This document shows, in pieces, positions 1 through 8,185 of a stretch of DNA of 64,000 bases. A program made the translations under genes and the position numbers. The notes under the pieces were generated by a model. The model saw only the letters and a list, made by a program, of their open reading frames with translations, was not told the origin of the DNA and did no database searches. The stretch is from Flavimobilis sp052324925 (GTDB taxonomy: Bacteria; Actinomycetota; Actinomycetes; Actinomycetales; Cellulomonadaceae): assembly GCA_052324925.1 (NCBI GenBank), contig JBQPRE010000005.1. One strand, 5' to 3'. Position 1 is the stretch's first letter. Each line of letters opens with the position of its first letter.

Positions 1-2855
1 AGGGAGTATTCGTCGATGGAGGCTTTGTTCTCGATGTGGCCGGAGCCTGTTCCCAGGGAGTCCTTGGTCAAGGTGAAGGGCTCGTTGGTCACCGGCAGCG
101 TGAACGACTGCTTCTCAGGGACCTGAATCACGCCGAGCTTATAACCTTGTTCGTGGCGGGAAGGAGACCCCGCCGCGGCGACTTCCACCTCAACGACGCC
201 CGGACCCAAAGCAATGACTTGGTCACCCTTGCTGAAGAGGTTACTTCCGAGCGTCTCACCATTCTGACGAACCGTCCACCGGAGTGATGACGCATATGTG
301 CTCGTGTCCAGATACAGGGAACCGCCGGCCACATCGTCGATGATGTAGCGGTCGACGGCGCCCAGAGACTCCAGTACGCCCGAACCCGGGGCGGCCGTGC
401 TGCCGGAAAGGTCAATTGAGGGTGCGCCATCGAAGTTGACATGGAACACGTGGGGTGTGACAAGGCCAAGACTCAAGCCAATATTGTCGATGGCCAATGC
501 CGCGCCCTTGCTGGCAGTCACATTAACCGGCTTGACGACTACGTCAAGGAGAGTGCTGAAGTGATCAACAACTACCCGGTGTGTGGCGACCCTAAACTCT
601 GCGCCGCTTGCTGTCTCTCCAACGCGTGACGAGCCTTCTTCCTCGACAGTCCGGTAGAGCCTACCGCCGACATACAGGTTGAACGATGATGATGACGGCC
701 AGGGCCCGAACTTGATGACGTCGAAGCTCAGTGTCACGTCATCGTGGTGGGGCAGCGCGGGGACGTAGAACCGCAGTTCTTCTGTTCCCGCCACAGGGCC
801 AGCGAAACGCGAGAGCCCCGACTCGGCCCCGAGCCTTACCTGATCAAAGTTGTTCGGAATCTCTCCTTCGAAGTCCTGCAGAACCACTCCCGCATCGTCA
901 GCAAGTAGATCTCCCACTTTGACAGAGTCGCGCTCGACTTCCGCGGCCGTGGCGGCGAACGCCCAACTACCGCCCGCGAGAACGTCGAGCTCGCAGTCGT
1001 CGAAAGCCGGACCGGCTGGTACGCCATACTCCGCGCAGAGGCCTCGTGCATCAAATCGCTCCGCCGCGCTGAAGTCACCTCGCGTCGTGATGTTTCTGGG
1101 GTAGCTCAGGTCCGTGTGAGTGGCGGACGAAGAACCTTCGGAATACGTAAAGAGCGACTCGCTCTCTCGGATTCGCCAGCTATCTGCGTAGTAGTCGTGA
1201 ATCGACTGGGCAGGGGCGCTCGTCCTGAGCTGGGTGCCGTCGCGAAGCCTAAGATCGTTCTGGAAGTCCCCGTCATAGTCTCCGAGCAGCCCTGCTGTCG
1301 CACCGCGGTACACGTCTGGAATCGCGAGCCCGACCGAACCAACGCCAGCCCGATAGCTCCACTCCACTGTAATCGGAGTAGCCGACGCCGCTGTGACGAT
1401 GTCGGCCACAACTACGCCTTCGTGGCGGACAAGTGTGGAGCTGTCCGAGAACATGTAGCCCGCGCCCTCGCTCAGCGCGCTACTATCGCCGTCGATCCAG
1501 ACGCCACCTGTCGCATCAAGCTCCACGACTGATCCAGCAATCTCGAATGCCAATGATCCCATCCCGGAGAAATCGCGAAGCATCGGGATGAATCTACTCT
1601 GGAGATTCCATGCGCCTCCCGCGATATCAAGAAGATGGAACTCGCCGACCGACTGAAGGTCATAGTTGAGGCCGTCAAGGGTGATAAGATGTGGGTCGCC
1701 CGAAACTCTCGCGGGTGAAGTGCCAACAGTCTCGGCGTCTCCTACCTCTACTGCGCCGAGATCCTCGAGAAGGGCGTCCACTTCGTTCGCTGCCATGCCT
1801 GCGATCACTGCGGCGACTGCAGGTTCAGCGAGCAGGACTGCAACGTCCTTTGCCTCTTTGCATGCCAGGGTCGCGACGCTCACGGATCCGAATCGCGGAC
1901 CGAGGTGGTTGAACTTCTCCAAGCACCACGCATCCTGTTCGTAGGTGCCCCACTTAATCGGAACTCGAGCGCCCGGTCTGGTCGCGCGGGTATCGCCCTT
2001 GGGGACGACCCGAGTAATCGTCTTGTTTCCCCGGGGCACCTTCACGGTGCGTGCCGGAACCCGAGGAAGCTCGGTCAGAAACTCGTCGACTTCTTCGGGC
2101 TCCTCGTTCTCGTCCTCGCCCGAAGCGCTGCAAGAGGTCGCTTCCTCCTTCACGATGAGCAGTCCCTGCTGGCCAGGCGCCTCGGTGACGTTATAGCGCA
2201 TGTCAACTGTCGTGCCGTCCGGGCATCTCCCGTAGTCCTCGACGGCAAACTCGTCGCTATAGGCTCCCGTTGCGGTTCCGCGTCGGGCGTTGCTCCACAG
2301 AGTCTCCCTTGCGCCGCGCACATAGCTGTCGAGTTGTGCGCCCGCAGCGGCCGTCGTGCCGTTGCCGGCCAGTTTGACTTCGTAGATATCGACCGGAGCG
2401 TTCGCTGGATCGGCGATGCCAAATTGATGGGTGACCACGTCGGCGCGCCCGGACGATGCGGTGAGGTTAGCGTCGATCCGGCGGAGCCGCGTTTCCCAGT
2501 AGACGCTTCCCTCGCCGTGCTGTCCTTCCAGGTGATTGATCAGGCGGGCCTGTGCGATTCGCTCGGCTTGGCGAACCTCGGGGTCCGAGCAGAAACCCCG
2601 GGGAACGACAAATAATGTTGCCGCATTAAAGCACTCTCGCGATATTCTGCCGTTCGTCCGAACGGTGCGCCCGTTTATGCAGAGATCACTGCGGGAAAAC
2701 TCGCGGCGGTCGAGTGGTGCGCATTCCGCCGCCTTGGGCATAATTTGCTCAGGAGGCGATAACGTCGAGCGTGCGGCGGCGGCTTCGCCGGGCGCGATTG
2801 AAATTGTACTAGCGGCGATCGCGATTGTCGCAAGTGCTCCCCATGCTATCTTCAC
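1..2855 (-). CDS. Secreted VWD-domain protein with nuclease-like N-terminal segment (partial)
   Basis: The minus frame is open from a GTG at 2855 to the window edge (about 951 codons, C-terminus missing). AGGAGA at 2870-2865 lies 9 nt before the GTG and supports this start. Residues 1-28 are a signal peptide (MKIAWGALATIAIAAS, then an Ala-rich cleavage region). Residues 135-180 contain GRADVV, then IYEVK, then AQLDSYV, i.e. D139, E159-x-K161 and Q174, the order seen in PD-(D/E)XK nuclease folds. An acidic linker lies near 243-260. A von Willebrand type D domain starts at GDPHLITLDGLNYDL (386) and runs to about 565 (YADSWRI). The rest looks like beta-rich surface protein. Early cysteines (45, 59, 75, 89) suit an extracellular protein. 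GC is lower than in the core genes. VWD domain and secretion are well supported; the nuclease reading is an inference from motif spacing. Confidence 0.82.
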   Translation of the reverse strand, partial: MKIAWGALATIAIAASTISIAPGEAAAARSTLSPPEQIMPKAAECAPLDRREFSRSDLCINGRTVRTNGRISRECFNAATLFVVPRGFCSDPEVRQAERIAQARLINHLEGQHGEGSVYWETRLRRIDANLTASSGRADVVTHQFGIADPANAPVDIYEVKLAGNGTTAAAGAQLDSYVRGARETLWSNARRGTATGAYSDEFAVEDYGRCPDGTTVDMRYNVTEAPGQQGLLIVKEEATSCSASGEDENEEPEEVDEFLTELPRVPARTVKVPRGNKTITRVVPKGDTRATRPGARVPIKWGTYEQDAWCLEKFNHLGPRFGSVSVATLACKEAKDVAVLLAEPAVAAVIAGMAANEVDALLEDLGAVEVGDAETVGTSPARVSGDPHLITLDGLNYDLQSVGEFHLLDIAGGAWNLQSRFIPMLRDFSGMGSLAFEIAGSVVELDATGGVWIDGDSSALSEGAGYMFSDSSTLVRHEGVVVADIVTAASATPITVEWSYRAGVGSVGLAIPDVYRGATAGLLGDYDGDFQNDLRLRDGTQLRTSAPAQSIHDYYADSWRIRESESLFTYSEGSSSATHTDLSYPRNITTRGDFSAAERFDARGLCAEYGVPAGPAFDDCELDVLAGGSWAFAATAAEVERDSVKVGDLLADDAGVVLQDFEGEIPNNFDQVRLGAESGLSRFAGPVAGTEELRFYVPALPHHDDVTLSFDVIKFGPWPSSSSFNLYVGGRLYRTVEEEGSSRVGETASGAEFRVATHRVVVDHFSTLLDVVVKPVNVTASKGAALAIDNIGLSLGLVTPHVFHVNFDGAPSIDLSGSTAAPGSGVLESLGAVDRYIIDDVAGGSLYLDTSTYASSLRWTVRQNGETLGSNLFSKGDQVIALGPGVVEVEVAAAGSPSRHEQGYKLGVIQVPEKQSFTLPVTNEPFTLTKDSLGTGSGHIENKASIDEYS

Positions 2856-2903
2856 GATCGGGCGTCTCCTGATTTGGTCTGATGTTGAATGGACAATTGG
2901 GGC

Positions 2904-3884
2904 TCAGCTCGAAGGTGCAGCCATGTGGAACATGGTGGTGCCAGGACTTCTCACGGCCCAGAGTGGTGACATAGGTCCCATCTGGACGTCGACTGCGAAG
3001 AACGTGTTCAGCGATCCGTCCTGGATCACCGAGACGAGCTGTCCTGGCGCGTGCCACCCCTGGACGCGATGGACACGTTTCTTGGGCTGCAGATGGACGT
3101 CGACCGGTAGCCCGGGTGGGGTCGTGAGCGTACCGGTCTCGACCTCGAGCACCGAGAGCCGCATGGATCTTCTGACAAGAAGATGTCGTCCGTCGGGGCT
3201 CCATGACCGAGTACCGTGGAGGCTGTACTCGCCGATATCCGCGACAGTGTCGCCTGTCTCGATATCGATGACCAGCGTCGAACAGAAACTCATGCCGGGC
3301 TCTGGTGGGCGTGGCGCGACCGATATCGCAAGTCGGCTCCCGTCCGGCGAGAGCTGAGCGGCTGTCAGCGCTTCATCGCCGAGGATGATTTCATGCCCGA
3401 GAATCTTGAGATAGGGTTCGAGCTCGCCCGTCGAGCTTGCGGAGCTGAGCGTGGTCGTGGTCGTCGAATCTAGAACTTCGGTCCCCGCGCTGTTGAACTG
3501 CTTGGTGGTCCAGGAAAGGGCTGAGGCAGAGACATTCAGTCCCGCGTCGAAGCACTGGCGAAGCCTCTCCGATGGTCTGACTGTGATTTCGGCGATCTGT
3601 GTCCGCTCGAGGGTTGCGAGGGACGTCCGCATGGTTGTCGTCGTGCCAGTCCCGACACCGACCCATCGGTGATGCGACGTCACGACGGTTGACCCGTCGG
3701 CGCTCAGGTATGCGTCGAAGCGCTCCGGCCCGTCGTCGATGCGCGGGAGGCGGCGGAGCTCGAGCGTTCTCGGGTCTGCGACATGGGGGACGTGCGCTGA
3801 CACGTCCCACGCGACGAAGGGACTGTGTTCGAGCCCGGGCTCAAGGTCGGCGTCGACAAAGCGGTACTCTGGAATGTCCGGCAC
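2904..3884 (-). CDS. WD40/TolB-like beta-propeller protein
   Basis: A 326-residue protein without a signal peptide. Two PD40-type signatures are visible: LSPDGSRLAISV and WSPDGRHLLVRR, plus LSADGSTVVTS near the N-terminus. These are blades of a WD40-like propeller. The middle has a Thr/Ser-rich stretch (DSTTTTTLSSASS). The GTG start at 3884 has no Shine-Dalgarno sequence but TACGGT lies 7 nt upstream (3897-3892), matching the leaderless pattern seen elsewhere in this window. It lies 48 bp upstream of the secreted VWD gene on the same strand, so the two may be co-transcribed. Base composition is lower in GC than in the core. Substrate and partner are unknown; the role is probably a protein-binding scaffold. 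Confidence 0.7.
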   Translation of the reverse strand: MPDIPEYRFVDADLEPGLEHSPFVAWDVSAHVPHVADPRTLELRRLPRIDDGPERFDAYLSADGSTVVTSHHRWVGVGTGTTTTMRTSLATLERTQIAEITVRPSERLRQCFDAGLNVSASALSWTTKQFNSAGTEVLDSTTTTTLSSASSTGELEPYLKILGHEIILGDEALTAAQLSPDGSRLAISVAPRPPEPGMSFCSTLVIDIETGDTVADIGEYSLHGTRSWSPDGRHLLVRRSMRLSVLEVETGTLTTPPGLPVDVHLQPKKRVHRVQGWHAPGQLVSVIQDGSLNTFFAVDVQMGPMSPLWAVRSPGTTMFHMAAPSS

Positions 3885-3942
3885 GGGTCGTACCGTAGAT
3901 GGGTGGGACTCTGGGCGCAAGTGCGCGGGCTGCGGTGAACGT

Positions 3943-4452
3943 CTAGAGCGTCGCGCTCCACCGGCTCTCGACGACCTCGCGGCCCGCGACGTCGAGCGTG
4001 CGGCGGCGGCCGTCGGCGGCGAGGCCCGCTCCGGCGAGGAAGTGCTCGCGACCCTCGTCGCCCGCGAGCACCCACGCGGAGACCTCCTCGGCACCGTCCT
4101 GGCGCAGGCGGTCGACGGCCGCGGAGAGCAGGCGCGAGCCGTGGCCCTTGCGGCGCTCGTCGGGCGCGACCTCGAGCCCGACGATCGCGCCCGGCGAGAG
4201 CGCGGCGTACCCGACGACGCGCGGGCCGGCACACGCGACGAGCACGGCGAAGCCGGGCCCGGGCGGCGTCCCGACGGCCGTCGCCCACTGGGAGCGGAAG
4301 CCGTCGACGTCGAGCCGGTCGAGGACGTCGGCGCCGAGGACGTCTGCGTGCGTCGCGCGCCACGCAGTGATCTGGAGGTCGGCCATCGCGACCTCGTCGC
4401 CCGGCACGGCCGGGCGGACGGAGACGTCCGCGGTCGGGGAGAACAGGCTCAT
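3943..4452 (-). CDS. GNAT family N-acetyltransferase
   Basis: A 169-residue single-domain acyl-CoA N-acyltransferase. The acetyl-CoA binding motif A is visible as VGLEVAPDERRKGHGSRLLSAAV (the R-x-x-G-x-G/S core is RRKGHGSRL). It is preceded by beta-strands VLVACAGPRVVGYAAL and followed by the motif B helix and WVLAGDEGREHFLAGAG. The N-terminal VRPAVPGDEVAMADLQ is typical of RimI-like members. The substrate cannot be told from sequence. It is monocistronic or loosely linked with neighbours on the same strand. Confidence 0.88.
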   Translation of the reverse strand: MSLFSPTADVSVRPAVPGDEVAMADLQITAWRATHADVLGADVLDRLDVDGFRSQWATAVGTPPGPGFAVLVACAGPRVVGYAALSPGAIVGLEVAPDERRKGHGSRLLSAAVDRLRQDGAEEVSAWVLAGDEGREHFLAGAGLAADGRRRTLDVAGREVVESRWSATL

Positions 4453-4510
4453 GGGTCCAGTCTCTCCCGTCCGCGGACGTCCCGGTGACGGGTCCCGGTC
4501 GCCCGTCGGG

Positions 4511-5147
4511 TCAGTGCGTCGCGACCGCGGCGTTCGCGGCCCTCTGGTGGGCGGTGAGCGACATCCGGTCGATCCACGCGAGGGAGAGCGCCGAGACGAC
4601 GAACGCGAGATGGATGATCGTCTGCCAGAGCATGACCTCGCCCGTGATGCGGCCCGAGCTCGACTCGATGAACGTCCGCAGGAGGTGGACGGAGGAGATG
4701 CCGATGATCGACATCGCGAGCTTCGTCTTGAGGACGTTCGCGTTGACGTGGCTGAGCCACTCGGGCTGGTCCGGGTGGCCGTCGAGGCGCATGCGGGAGA
4801 CGAATGGCTCGTAGCCGCCGACGATCACCATGATGAGGAGGTTGGAGATCATGACGACGTCGACGAGCCCGAGCACCGCGAGCATGATCTCCTCGGCGCC
4901 GAACGCGTGCTCGACGACCGTGTGCGTCACGGGGTCCTCTGTTCGTGTGGACGCCCGTGAAGCCGCCGACGAGCAGGTGCCAGAGCTCCTTGAGGAACTG
5001 CCACACGTAGACGACCTGCGCGACGATGAGGCCGAGGTAGAGGGGCGCCTAGAGCCAGCGGGAGGCGAAGATCATCGCGCCGAGCGACGAGCTGTAGCGA
5101 GGTCCGGCGAGCGTCGGGTCGGTCTGGGGCTGGTCGTGCTCGGTCAT
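4511..5147 (-). pseudogene. Broken UPF0114 (YqhA-type) membrane protein gene
   Basis: Reading from ATG at 5147 gives MTEHDQPQ... then SLGAMIFASRWL, the conserved start of UPF0114. An in-frame TAG follows at 5051-5049, where the family usually has a sense codon (CAG to TAG would be one transition). The frame continues as APLYLGLIVAQVVYVW and GGFTGVHTN, then must shift by one base at the G4 run 4931-4934 to resume VVEHAFGAEEIMLAVLGLVDVVMISN and the rest of the family to the stop at 4511. Removing one G restores a continuous frame. The 139-residue 3' piece could still start at GTG 4930 but would lack the first transmembrane helix. Two lesions suggest a true pseudogene or two sequencing errors. 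UPF0114 function is unknown. Confidence 0.8.
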
Positions 5148-5254
5148 GGCGGCCTTCCGGTCGTCAGGTGCGGGGAGCTTCAGGGTAGGGGCGTGGGGTC
5201 GTGACGCCGACGTCTGCGCAGGATGTGGACGCGCCCGGTGCCCGCACCCGCGGT

Positions 5255-6709
5255 TCAGAGCGCGACGTAGACCGTCTCGAGGTACTCCTCGAGCCCCGCC
5301 TCGCCGCCCTCGCGGCCGAGCCCTGACATCTTCACGCCGCCGAACGGCGCGCTCGCGTCGGACACCATGCCGCGGTTGAGGCCGATCATCCCGGCCTCGA
5401 GCTCGTCCGCGAGGCGCATCGCGGTGCGGAGGTCGCGGGTGTGCGCGTAGGCGACGAGGCCCGCGTCGGTGTCGTTCGCGAGCGCGACGCCCTCCTCGAG
5501 GGTGCCGAAGCGCGTCACGGGGGCGACGGGTCCGAAGATCTCTGCGCGCAGCACGTCGGAGCCGGCGGGGACGTCGGCAAGGAGCGTCGGTGCGAAGAAG
5601 TGCCCGGGCCCGCCGGGCCGGGACCCGCCCGTCGTCACGCGCGCGCCGTCGGCGAGCGCGGCCGCGACGGTCTCGTCCATGCGGTCGACGGCGGACGCCT
5701 CGATGAGCGGCCCGACGGTGACGTCGTCGCGCGCGCCGGGGCCGACGACGAGCCGTGCGAACGCGTCCGTGAGCCGCGCCGTGAGCTCGCCCGCGACGCC
5801 CTCCTGCGCGTAGATGCGGTTCGCGGCGACGCACGTCTGACCGGAGTTGCGCATCTTCGCCTGCAGGAGGCTCGTCACGGCGAGGTCGAGATCGGCGTCG
5901 TCGCACACGAGGAACGGCGCGTTGCCGCCGAGCTCCATCGACGTGCGCAGGACGCCCTGGGCGGCGCCCGCGAGGAGCGTGCGACCCACCTCCGTCGAGC
6001 CCGTGAAGGAGAGCTTGCGCAGCCGGCGGTCGGCGAGCAGCGGCTCGGTGAGCCGGCCCGCGCTCGTGCCCGTGACGACGTTGAGGACGCCTGTCGGCAG
6101 GTCGTGGCTCGCGAGCACCGAGCGGACGACCTCGGCGACGAGCATCGTCGTCAGCGGGGTCAGGCGCGCGGGCTTGACGACGACCGTGCAGCCCGCGGCG
6201 AGCGCGGGCGCGATCTTGCGGGTCGCCATCGCGAGCGGGAAGTTCCACGGGGTGACGAGGAGGCAAGGCCCGACGGGCCGGCGCGAGACGATCTGCCGCG
6301 CACCGCCCGCGGGGGCGGTGCGGACGAGCCCGTCGACGCGGACGGCCTGCTCGGCGTACCAGCGGACGTAGTCGGCGCCGTAGGCGAGCTCGGCGCGCGA
6401 CTCGGTGAGCGGCTTGCCGCCCTCGGCCGTGACGAGCGCGGCGATCTCCTCGCCGCGCGCGAGGAGCGTGCGGTGGACGTCGTGGAGGACGTCGGCGCGT
6501 GCGCGCGGCGTGGCGGCGCGCCACGCGGGCGCGGCGTCGGCCGCCGCGTCGAGCGCCGCGAGCGCCGTGGTGCCGTCGGCGTCCGCGACCTCGGCGAGGA
6601 CGTCGCCCGTCGCGGGGTCGTGGACCTCGAAGGTGCTCGCCGCGGGCTGCCACGCGCCGCCGACGAGAGAGCCGGTGGGGAGGTCGTGGGCGAGGGGCGT
6701 CGGTGCCAT
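5255..6709 (-). CDS. NAD(P)-dependent succinate-semialdehyde/aldehyde dehydrogenase
   Basis: A 484-residue aldehyde dehydrogenase. Landmarks: VTPWNFPLAMATRKIAPAL (153-170) and VVVKPARLTPL in the cofactor site, SFTGSTEVGR (234-243), the general base in MELGGNAPF (E259), and the catalytic cysteine in NSGQTCVAANR (C293). GGKPLTES and the C-terminal PFGGVKMSGLGREGG fit the GabD subfamily, which oxidises succinate semialdehyde to succinate in GABA degradation; substrate preference is inferred. Start chosen at ATG 6709: an upstream in-frame extension into the divergent thyA gene is not family-like. GATGAT lies 6 nt before the ATG (6721-6716), a possible leaderless -10. It is divergent from thyA. 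Confidence 0.9.
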   Translation of the reverse strand: MAPTPLAHDLPTGSLVGGAWQPAASTFEVHDPATGDVLAEVADADGTTALAALDAAADAAPAWRAATPRARADVLHDVHRTLLARGEEIAALVTAEGGKPLTESRAELAYGADYVRWYAEQAVRVDGLVRTAPAGGARQIVSRRPVGPCLLVTPWNFPLAMATRKIAPALAAGCTVVVKPARLTPLTTMLVAEVVRSVLASHDLPTGVLNVVTGTSAGRLTEPLLADRRLRKLSFTGSTEVGRTLLAGAAQGVLRTSMELGGNAPFLVCDDADLDLAVTSLLQAKMRNSGQTCVAANRIYAQEGVAGELTARLTDAFARLVVGPGARDDVTVGPLIEASAVDRMDETVAAALADGARVTTGGSRPGGPGHFFAPTLLADVPAGSDVLRAEIFGPVAPVTRFGTLEEGVALANDTDAGLVAYAHTRDLRTAMRLADELEAGMIGLNRGMVSDASAPFGGVKMSGLGREGGEAGLEEYLETVYVAL

Positions 6710-6754
6710 GCGTCCATCATCCGCCGCACCGGCCCTCGGCGCAGGCCGATCCCG

Positions 6755-6760
6755 TAGGCT
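6755..6760 (+). promoter_or_regulatory. -10 element of thyA (leaderless type)
   Basis: TAGGCT ends 7 nt before the thyA ATG and no Shine-Dalgarno sequence is present, so transcription should begin at or next to the start codon. Confidence 0.6.
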
Positions 6761-6767
6761 TCCGAAC

Positions 6768-7577
6768 ATGACGGCCAGGCACCCCGACACGCAGTATGAG
6801 GACCTCCTGCGGGACGTGCTCGAGCACGGCACTCCGAAGTCTGACCGCACCGGGACGGGCACCCGCTCCGTCTTCGGGCGGCAGCTGCGCTGGGACCTTG
6901 CGCAGGGCTTTCCGCTCGTCACGACGAAGCGCGTTCATATGCGGTCCGTGGTGGGGGAGCTGCTCTGGTTCTTGCGGGGCGACTCGAACGTGCGGTGGCT
7001 GCAGGACAACGGCGTTCGCATCTGGAACGAGTGGGCCGACGACGAAGGCGAGCTCGGTCCGGTCTACGGGGTCCAGTGGCGTTCGTGGCCGACGCCCGAC
7101 GGCGGTCACATCGATCAGATCACCAAGGTGATCGAGGACCTGCGCGCGAACCCGGACTCGCGGCGTCATCTTGTCTCGGCATGGAACGTCTCGGAGCTCG
7201 ACAAGATGGCGCTCGCACCCTGCCACGCCTTCTTTCAGTTCTACGTCGCGGACGGCCGGCTCTCGTGCCAGCTTTACCAGCGGTCAGCCGACATGTTCTT
7301 GGGCGTGCCGTTCAACATCGCGTCGTACGCGCTGCTCACGCACATGGTCGCGCAGCAGACCGGCTATGAGGTCGGGGACTTCGTGTGGACCGGCGGCGAC
7401 GTTCACGTCTATGACAATCACCACGAGCAGGTGCGTGAGCAGCTGAGCCGTGAACCCTATGAGTTCCCGACGCTCGATCTTCGCAAGGCCGCCTCGATCT
7501 TCGACTACACCTTTGACGATGCCGTGCTCACCGGCTACGAGCACCATCCCGCGATCTCGGCGCCGGTTGCAGTGTGA
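6768..7577 (+). CDS. thyA: Thymidylate synthase
   Basis: A 269-residue ThyA-type enzyme converting dUMP and 5,10-methylene-THF to dTMP and dihydrofolate in the cytosol. Visible motifs: DRTGTGTRSVFG (N-terminal folate/phosphate region), the catalytic cysteine in LAPCHAFFQFYV (C152), CQLYQRSADMFLGVPFNIASYALL, and DVHVYDNHHEQVREQL. Length fits the short bacterial form. The start ATG is set by a -10-like TAGGCT 7 nt upstream. The stop overlaps the GTG of folA by 4 bp (GTGA), so the two are translationally coupled, which makes sense because ThyA produces the dihydrofolate that DHFR recycles. Confidence 0.98.
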   Translation: MTARHPDTQYEDLLRDVLEHGTPKSDRTGTGTRSVFGRQLRWDLAQGFPLVTTKRVHMRSVVGELLWFLRGDSNVRWLQDNGVRIWNEWADDEGELGPVYGVQWRSWPTPDGGHIDQITKVIEDLRANPDSRRHLVSAWNVSELDKMALAPCHAFFQFYVADGRLSCQLYQRSADMFLGVPFNIASYALLTHMVAQQTGYEVGDFVWTGGDVHVYDNHHEQVREQLSREPYEFPTLDLRKAASIFDYTFDDAVLTGYEHHPAISAPVAV

Positions 7578-8122
7578 ACGCCCCATTCGACGCCCGCCCA
7601 GCGGGCACGTGGCTCGGCATGATCTGGGCGCAGGATGCCGAGCGTGGCATCGGCCGTGACGGGGACCTGCCGTGGCACCTGCCCGAGGACCTCGCGTTCT
7701 TCCGTGACCGCACGCGCGGACACGCAGTTCTGATGGGCCGCGCCCAGTGGGAGTCGCTTCCGGATCGCGTCCGTCCGCTTCCGGGGCGACGCAACATCGT
7801 TCTTTCTCGTGACCCCACCTATGACGCACCCGGCGCCAGCGTGGTCACGAGTCTCACGGACGCACTCGAGGCCGTCACAGGCGAGCGGTCATGGGTGATC
7901 GGCGGCGGACAGCTGTATGCGCTCGCGATGCCGTATGCCGACGAGCTGGTCGTGACGCAGATCGACGGCACGTTCGACGCCGACGTCCATGCTCCTGAGG
8001 TGGGGCCCGAGTGGGTGCGGGTCGAACGCACACCCGAGCAGGGCTGGACTCAGGCCTCGAACGGCATGCGCTTCGCGATCGAACGCTACGTGCGGGCGGA
8101 CGAGGTCGCCCCGACCATCTAG
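7574..8122 (+). CDS. folA: Dihydrofolate reductase
   Basis: A 182-residue DHFR, reducing dihydrofolate with NADPH. Motifs: GMIWAQDAERGIGRDGDLPWHLPEDLAFF (Met20-loop region, with the LPWHLPED signature), VLMGRAQWESLPDRVRPLPGRRNIVLSR (NADPH site), and WVIGGGQLYALAMPYADELVVTQID. The second IGGGQLY glycine triplet is diagnostic. The GTG start overlaps the thyA stop by four bases, and a Shine-Dalgarno is not obvious, in line with coupling. The protein is somewhat longer than minimal DHFR because of a short N-terminal extension (NAPFDARPAGTW). Confidence 0.97.
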   Translation: MNAPFDARPAGTWLGMIWAQDAERGIGRDGDLPWHLPEDLAFFRDRTRGHAVLMGRAQWESLPDRVRPLPGRRNIVLSRDPTYDAPGASVVTSLTDALEAVTGERSWVIGGGQLYALAMPYADELVVTQIDGTFDADVHAPEVGPEWVRVERTPEQGWTQASNGMRFAIERYVRADEVAPTI

Positions 8123-8172
8123 GTGCGCGGTCCGCAGGGCGTGCCGAGCAGCGGGAGGCCGGTCGCGCGCGA

Positions 8173-8178
8173 TAGGTT
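8173..8178 (+). promoter_or_regulatory. -10 element of dapA (leaderless type)
   Basis: TAGGTT is separated from the dapA ATG at 8186 by 7 nt, and no Shine-Dalgarno lies between. It supports ATG 8186 rather than an upstream in-frame start. Confidence 0.6.
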
Positions 8179-8185
8179 GGCCTCC

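Noticed and set aside
1905..2615. A 236-codon plus-strand open frame
   Set aside because: It lies opposite the VWD gene, which has a signal peptide, a ribosome site and a recognisable domain; the plus frame shows no family features.
1..3884. Toxin-immunity pair formed by the VWD protein and the WD40-like gene
   Set aside because: Gene order and the lack of a recognisable immunity family do not support it; kept only as a low-GC pair.
5441..6757. A 438-codon plus-strand frame opposite the aldehyde dehydrogenase
   Set aside because: Arg/Ala/Gly-rich composition and no motifs; the minus-strand enzyme is complete. The same reasoning removes other long antisense frames in this high-GC sequence.
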